A stretch of DNA of 9,848 bases from Acidimicrobiia bacterium (GTDB lineage Bacteria; Actinomycetota; Acidimicrobiia; Spongiisociales; UBA5794), in NCBI GenBank assembly GCA_030598905.1, contig JAUVPA010000042.1, forward strand, positions 1 to 9,848, in the 5' to 3' direction. Of this stretch, positions 6,408-9,848 are shown in pieces. The position numbers were made by a program, and so were the translations under genes. The notes under the pieces are model-generated. The model saw nothing but the letters and a program-made list of their open reading frames with translations, did not search any database and was not told the origin of the DNA. The first letter of the stretch is position 1. Every line of letters begins with the position of its first letter.

Positions 6408-6478
6408 GTGTCCAAGGTGAATTCGCCAGCCAGAGAGGTCAGCGACATCCAGCTAGCTCTTGGACACCTCCAGTGTCC
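6408..6478 (-). repeat. Three-part repeat with two exclusive pairings
   Basis: On the minus strand, segment 1 GGACAC (6478-6473), segment 2 GTGTCCAAG (6467-6459) and segment 3 CTTGGACAC (6416-6408). Segment 2 can pair with segment 1 as a 6-bp stem with a 5-base loop, or with segment 3 as a 9-bp perfect stem over 42 bases. The 8-mer GGACACTG also occurs twice as a direct repeat (6478-6471 and 6413-6406). This is the geometry of an RNA switch, but repeated operator half-sites for a DNA-binding protein explain it equally well. Confidence 0.45.
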
Positions 6479-6494
6479 TCAAACCTAAATGCAT
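6453..6494 (-). CDS. Possible 13-residue leader peptide
   Basis: A minus-strand frame from ATG at 6494 to a TAG at 6455-6453 would encode MHLGLRTLEVSKS. The reason to consider it is the near-perfect Shine-Dalgarno sequence upstream (6513-6503), stronger than that of any annotated gene in this window. The spacing of 11 bases from GGAGG to ATG is slightly long. The frame covers segments 1 and 2 of the repeat, so a translating ribosome would cover them and could change the downstream pairing. It has one arginine codon, an AGG, which tends to be rare in high-GC bacteria, but no run of regulatory codons as in classical attenuators. It may equally be non-coding. Confidence 0.3.
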   Translation of the reverse strand: MHLGLRTLEVSKS

Positions 6495-6502
6495 GCTTCG
6501 GA

Positions 6503-6513
6503 CCACCTCCTTT
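6503..6513 (-). promoter_or_regulatory. Near-perfect Shine-Dalgarno sequence with no conserved gene after it
   Basis: Minus strand AAAGGAGGTGG matches the complement of the 16S 3' end over ten bases (AAAGGAGGTG). The only start codon at a usable distance is the ATG at 6494, giving the 13-codon frame. In a window where most genes have weak or no ribosome sites, this stands out. Confidence 0.5.
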
Positions 6514-6593
6514 CTCTGGTGAGGGCATTCTGTCACACCTGAACGGGATGTGCGCCCACCAGACGACGAACCACACGGATGCCGAGGTCTGCG

Positions 6594-6624
6594 ATTACAC
6601 CCTCTTCACTCATTCAATCGGCAA
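6594..6624 (-). promoter_or_regulatory. Weak promoter-like pair upstream of the operon leader
   Basis: Minus strand TTGCCG (6624-6619) and TGTAAT (6599-6594) resemble -35 and -10 boxes (4/6 and 5/6 matches), but the 19-bp spacing is longer than the usual 17. Transcription would start near 6587, giving about 90 bases before the small leader frame. The -35 lies in the last codons of the regulator gene. A chance match is quite possible. Confidence 0.2.
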
Positions 6625-9174
6625 CAAGCCCTCCGCTGACGCCGCGGCGACCGCTTCGTCCCGCGTCGAGACGTCGAGCTTGCTGAGCACAGCCGCGACG
6701 TGATGCTCGACGGTCCTCGGTGACAGAAACAATCGATCGGCGATCTCGCCGTTTGAAAGTCCTTCTGCCAGGAGAGACAGAACCTCTGCTTGGCGGGCGG
6801 TGAGTCCAGCAGGGTGGGCCTTCGTGCTTCGACCCTTGCCACGGGGCACCGATATCCCCCGGTTTCTCATCGCCTTTCGTAGTTTGGCCGCGACCGCAAC
6901 CGCTCCCAGCTTCTCGAGTGAGTCGAGGGCCTCCATCTGAGCACTCGCGGCGCCGTGAGCCAGCGCGAGTGCCCTCTCATAAGGGCATCCAATGCCAGAC
7001 CACAGTTCAGCGGCGGCCATCGGGTGTCCTTCAATGATCAGCCGGTACGGTTCGGCGATTCCCCCGGGGGTTCGCGCCAGGCCGCCGAGCTTCCACATCC
7101 AAAACGCGATTGCCCCCGGGGACCACCTGAAGCCAATGTCGAGCCCGTTCTCCATGACTTGTGCCATGTCGGCAAGCGAGACGACCAAATCCCCCGAAAT
7201 CCAGGCATGTTCACCAATCGCGATGATGGTCGGCGCGAGACGCTGAAACTCACCGGCAACGATGGCCATGTCCCACGACTTCGTGAGTATTGCCAGAGCG
7301 GTGTCTCGACCCTTTCTGGCTTCGATCGCTCCCAACGTGGGAAGAGCCGTCATCTGGTTGATTGCAGGACGATCGAGTTGGTCACGCGCCAGGTCCTCGG
7401 CTTCGCTCCATTCGCCTTTGAGCTCCAGGATCCTCGAATAGATCGCCGTCGCGTAGCTCTCCATGTTTTCCAGCTCATGGCGGCTCGCGGTGTCGATTGA
7501 CCTTTGCGCGTAGTCCGACGCGGTGGCGAGATCGCGAAATTCTGCGGCCAGCCACGCGTCGTTGGTCAACGCTCGACTCTCTTCGTACCACAAGCCCGCC
7601 ATTGCGGCTCGGTCCCTCGCCTCACCGAGGCTTGCCCGACCATGTGGATAGTCGGCGATGCCGCCTGCAATTCCTTTGTGGTTGAGGGAGCGAATGATGA
7701 TCCGATCCTCGATGTCGCGCCCAGCCGCTTTGAGAGTTCGTTCGACCAGTTCCAGCGTTGCGGCGAAATCGCCTGCCATCATTGCAAGGTATACGTGGCT
7801 CTCGAGCGCTCTGGCCAGATCCGAGCCGTCCGGGTCTGGCCCGAGGACGTCCACCGATTGACGGGCGAGCGCTTCCGCTCGACCCCGTTGTCCGGCCGTC
7901 TCAGCGAGCAGGGACCCTTGAGCGAGAGCCACCGACTCTGCCCTGCTGTCACCGACCTCTCGGTAGTGGAGGACGGCAAGTTCATTGAGACGGATCGCTT
8001 CCTCGACGTTGTCGCCGAGGTGCTCCTCGCCCGCCCAGTCATCGAGGATGCGGCCAAGGTCATCTGGGTCGAGGCGGTCGAGGTGGGGGGCCAGTTGACG
8101 GAAGTGATCAAGGGCCTCCCGATGACTCTCAACGACCATGGCCGCACGAGCCGCTCGGGGAGCAAGCTCGACCAGCCGGTCGCGGTCTCCGGCTTCACGG
8201 GCGTGATGAACCAGACGGGCCGGATCGGTCTCGGGAGGGAGATCGTCCAGCACCTTCCGGTTGAGAGCCACCCTCTCAGTCTTCGTCAATGACGCCTCGA
8301 CTGCCTGCCGAATCAATTCGTGGCGGAAGGCGACGAAGTCCTCTTCGATCTCGATAAGCCCTCGCCGATCACATTCATCGAGCCGGTTCTCCGCTTCGTC
8401 GGCCATACGGAGAACAACCGACATCGGTACCCGCTCGGGAATCACCGACAGCGTCTCCACAATCTGGTGGGCCCCAGGAGACAGCTTCTGCACTCTGGCC
8501 ATGACCGACTCCTGAACCGAGGCGGGCACGGCATCTCCACCGGTTGCAGCCACTTCCGTTGTGAGAAATGGGTTGCCGTCGGTAGCCGCCAAGACGTCCT
8601 CCGGATCCAGAGCGGTGTCCTCGACGATCGAGGCGACGCCCAAGAGGGAAAGCCCTGCGAGCTGCAGTCTCACCACACTGTCCGGGGGAAGGTCGCCGAT
8701 CACTCCCCGCAGCGGATGGTCGTAGTCGACATCACCGTCACGGTATGTGAGAAGGAGCAGACCATTGGTCGCAGCCATCCGCCTTCCGATGTATCTGATC
8801 GCGTCAAGGGTGGCTTCGTCCGCCCAATGCGTGTCCTCGATCACCAATATGGTTGATCGCAGCGATCGCGAAAGCAGGTCCAAGACACCAGCCAGCACCT
8901 GGGCTCGGTCACCCCTTTCCAATGGCTCGCCAAGTGCCGGTTCCTCTCGGGCGATATCCCAAAGAGGTCCCAACGGCTGGGGGGTCAACAAATCGTCGCA
9001 CGACCCCAAGAGAACGAACGCCTCGTCGGCATGCGCCGCGACGAACTCCCGCACGAGAGCACTCTTGCCGATTCCAGCTTCGCCTCTCAGGAGGACGACC
9101 TTGCCCCCGGACGACTGTGTGTCGGCCAGGAGCTGAGCCAGCAACGTGAGTTCCCCATCCCTCTCCAGCAGCAC
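6610..9174 (-). CDS. Large ATP-binding LuxR-family (LAL-type) transcriptional regulator
   Basis: An 854-residue LAL/STAND-type regulator. The N-terminus has an AAA/NACHT-like ATPase: Walker A GEAGIGKSAL (31-40, K37) and Walker B ILVIEDTHWADEATLD (109-124, D114), followed by a sensor-like region (TYRDGD, 143-148; TDGNPFLTTEV, 198-208). Residues about 330-780 are alpha-helical and Ala/Leu/Glu-rich, consistent with degenerate TPR repeats that sense a ligand or partner. Residues about 790-850 are a LuxR/GerE DNA-binding domain: GLTARQAEVLSLLAEGLSNG, then EIADRLFLSPRTVEHHV and the recognition-helix end LSKLDVSTRDEAV. The start is the GTG at 9174: an in-frame TAG lies nine bases upstream, and AGGG precedes it by seven bases. 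Nearest candidate targets are the operon downstream on the same strand, pfkA on the other, and itself. The signal cannot be read from the sequence. Confidence 0.95.
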   Translation of the reverse strand: MLLERDGELTLLAQLLADTQSSGGKVVLLRGEAGIGKSALVREFVAAHADEAFVLLGSCDDLLTPQPLGPLWDIAREEPALGEPLERGDRAQVLAGVLDLLSRSLRSTILVIEDTHWADEATLDAIRYIGRRMAATNGLLLLTYRDGDVDYDHPLRGVIGDLPPDSVVRLQLAGLSLLGVASIVEDTALDPEDVLAATDGNPFLTTEVAATGGDAVPASVQESVMARVQKLSPGAHQIVETLSVIPERVPMSVVLRMADEAENRLDECDRRGLIEIEEDFVAFRHELIRQAVEASLTKTERVALNRKVLDDLPPETDPARLVHHAREAGDRDRLVELAPRAARAAMVVESHREALDHFRQLAPHLDRLDPDDLGRILDDWAGEEHLGDNVEEAIRLNELAVLHYREVGDSRAESVALAQGSLLAETAGQRGRAEALARQSVDVLGPDPDGSDLARALESHVYLAMMAGDFAATLELVERTLKAAGRDIEDRIIIRSLNHKGIAGGIADYPHGRASLGEARDRAAMAGLWYEESRALTNDAWLAAEFRDLATASDYAQRSIDTASRHELENMESYATAIYSRILELKGEWSEAEDLARDQLDRPAINQMTALPTLGAIEARKGRDTALAILTKSWDMAIVAGEFQRLAPTIIAIGEHAWISGDLVVSLADMAQVMENGLDIGFRWSPGAIAFWMWKLGGLARTPGGIAEPYRLIIEGHPMAAAELWSGIGCPYERALALAHGAASAQMEALDSLEKLGAVAVAAKLRKAMRNRGISVPRGKGRSTKAHPAGLTARQAEVLSLLAEGLSNGEIADRLFLSPRTVEHHVAAVLSKLDVSTRDEAVAAASAEGLLPIE

Positions 9175-9234
9175 AGGAGCACCCTACTTAAGCCGCAGGT
9201 CGCCACTCTCACGGACGCGTATACCATCAACATC
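9175..9234. promoter_or_regulatory. 60-bp divergent promoter region between the LAL regulator and pfkA
   Basis: Both genes must be promoted within or near these 60 bases. For pfkA, TATACC at 9220-9225 resembles a -10 box; its end is nine bases before the GTG, which would give a leaderless or almost leaderless transcript. No good -35 partner was found at 16-18 bp. For the regulator there is only an AGGG-like ribosome site at 9185-9182 and no convincing boxes. Such close spacing would let one bound regulator affect both genes. Confidence 0.35.
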
Positions 9235-9848
9235 GTGGCCAAAAGCATCGGTATCCTGACCGCAGGTGGCGACTCGCCGGGTTTGAACGCCGCCATTCGT
9301 GGAATCGGCAAGGCCGCCATCCGGGCTCACGGGATGAACGTCCTCGGATTCCGGGACGGGTTTCGTGGGCTGATGCAGGACCGATTCGTCCGTCTCGACG
9401 GTACGTCGCTGTCGGGAATCCTCACCGTCGGCGGAACGGTCCTCGGTACCTCGCGGGACAAGCCACACAAGATGGACGTCGGGGGCCAGGTTATGGACAT
9501 GACCGACGCCATTGTCGAAACCGTCGAACGGCACCACCTCGATGCGCTCGTTTGCATCGGAGGAGGCGGCACCCAGCAGAACGCCAAGCGACTGGCCGAC
9601 CGCGGACTTCCCGTCATCACTCTCCCCAAGACCATCGACAACGATGTGTGGGGCACCGACGCCAGCTTCGGCTTCGACACCGCGCTCGGCATCGCCACCG
9701 AGGCCATCGACCGTCTTCACTCAACCGCCCATTCTCACCACCGGATCATCGTGGTTGAGATCATGGGCCACAACACCGGTTGGCTGACCCTCGGATCGGG
9801 TCTCGCCGGCGGGGCGGACGTGATCCTCATCCCCGAAGTCCCGTACGA
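9235..9848 (+). CDS. pfkA: 6-phosphofructokinase, N-terminal part, cut by window edge
   Basis: The 204 complete codons encode the N-terminal part of a PfkA-family phosphofructokinase, which makes fructose 1,6-bisphosphate in glycolysis. Visible blocks: GGDSPGLNAAIRG (11-23), GTVLGTSR (67-74), IGGGGTQQNA (108-117), LPKTIDNDVWGTD (130-142) with the catalytic Asp135, GFDTALG, and EIMGHNTGWLTLG (175-187). At the two phosphoryl-donor positions (E. coli 104 and 124) it has Gly112 and Lys132. Glycine at the first suggests ATP, while lysine at the second is seen in PPi enzymes and in some actinobacterial ATP enzymes. The aspartate just before the first position (GGDGS in E. coli) is glycine here. The start is the GTG at 9235; no other start codon was found upstream in this frame, and there is no Shine-Dalgarno sequence. 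It diverges from the LAL regulator gene. The 3' end lies outside the window. Confidence 0.95.
   Translation, partial: MAKSIGILTAGGDSPGLNAAIRGIGKAAIRAHGMNVLGFRDGFRGLMQDRFVRLDGTSLSGILTVGGTVLGTSRDKPHKMDVGGQVMDMTDAIVETVERHHLDALVCIGGGGTQQNAKRLADRGLPVITLPKTIDNDVWGTDASFGFDTALGIATEAIDRLHSTAHSHHRIIVVEIMGHNTGWLTLGSGLAGGADVILIPEVPY

Larger units (their letters stand above)
6316..6609. other. 294-bp gap between the LAL regulator and the GNAT-arcA operon
   Basis: No conserved protein is encoded here. On the minus strand, in order towards the operon, there is a weak promoter-like pair near 6619-6594, a very strong Shine-Dalgarno match at 6513-6503, a 13-codon frame at 6494-6453, three repeat segments based on GGACAC/GTGTCC (6478-6473, 6467-6459, 6416-6408), a small GGACC/GGTCC stem (6404-6392) and a 7-bp hairpin (6393-6373). 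No hairpin followed by a T-run was found after the regulator stop codon, so read-through from the regulator gene is possible. Confidence 0.6.

Noticed and set aside
6194..6448. An 84-codon minus-strand frame from ATG 6448 that overlaps the start of the GNAT gene
   Set aside because: Its second half lies out of frame inside the GNAT N-terminus, there is no ribosome site before the ATG, and it has no recognisable domain.
7504..8292. A 262-codon plus-strand frame within the LAL regulator gene
   Set aside because: Antisense to the TPR-like region; no motif or plausible ribosome site.
9193..9273. CCGCAGGT direct repeat and GTCGCCAC/GTGGCGAC inverted repeat around the pfkA start
   Set aside because: The right-hand copies lie in codons for the invariant TAGGD motif, so the match is likely chance.
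1..9848. Mobile elements, CRISPR arrays, toxin-antitoxin pairs or phage genes
   Set aside because: No transposase, integrase, terminal repeats, regularly spaced repeats or defence-type domains were found; all long frames belong to ordinary chromosomal families.

Overview
The window suggests a high-GC actinobacterium, perhaps of the Acidimicrobiia type. Four of the ten genes clearly use GTG starts. The block metallo-hydrolase / rph / rdgB matches the M. tuberculosis order Rv1339-rphA(Rv1340)-rdgB(Rv1341), with a JAMM peptidase upstream as Rv1334 (mec) is there. The regulator and the phosphofructokinase also fit an actinobacterium. The exact taxon cannot be read from the sequence.

Layout. Nine of ten genes lie on the minus strand. 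Read in transcription order (right to left) they are: a large LuxR/LAL-type ATPase regulator (9174-6610); a 294-bp gap (6609-6316); then eight closely packed genes. These are a tandem-GNAT acetyltransferase, arginine deiminase (arcA), a DrrAB-type ABC exporter (ATPase and permease), a DUF2007-like/JAMM fusion protein, an Rv1339-like metallo-beta-lactamase-fold hydrolase, RNase PH (rph), and the start of rdgB, which runs off the left edge. Gaps between these eight are 9, 43, -4, -4, 48, 18 and 4 bp, so they look like one operon or two overlapping ones. On the plus strand, diverging from the regulator across 60 bp, is the 5' part of a 6-phosphofructokinase gene that runs off the right edge.

How the genes may work together. 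The left end is a nucleotide/RNA quality block: RNase PH trims RNA 3' ends, RdgB removes ITP/XTP, and the MBL protein is probably a phosphodiesterase. The right part of the operon (GNAT, arginine deiminase, exporter, JAMM) does not form a known pathway. There is no arcB, arcC or arginine/ornithine antiporter here, and no cysO/cysM beside the JAMM gene.

The most unusual non-coding stretch is the 294-bp gap. It holds a near-perfect Shine-Dalgarno sequence followed by a 13-codon reading frame. Three repeat segments there can pair in two mutually exclusive ways, and a strong hairpin lies downstream. This resembles a leader or attenuator ahead of the eight-gene operon, but it is inferred from sequence only. 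I saw no mobile element, CRISPR array, rRNA or tRNA.
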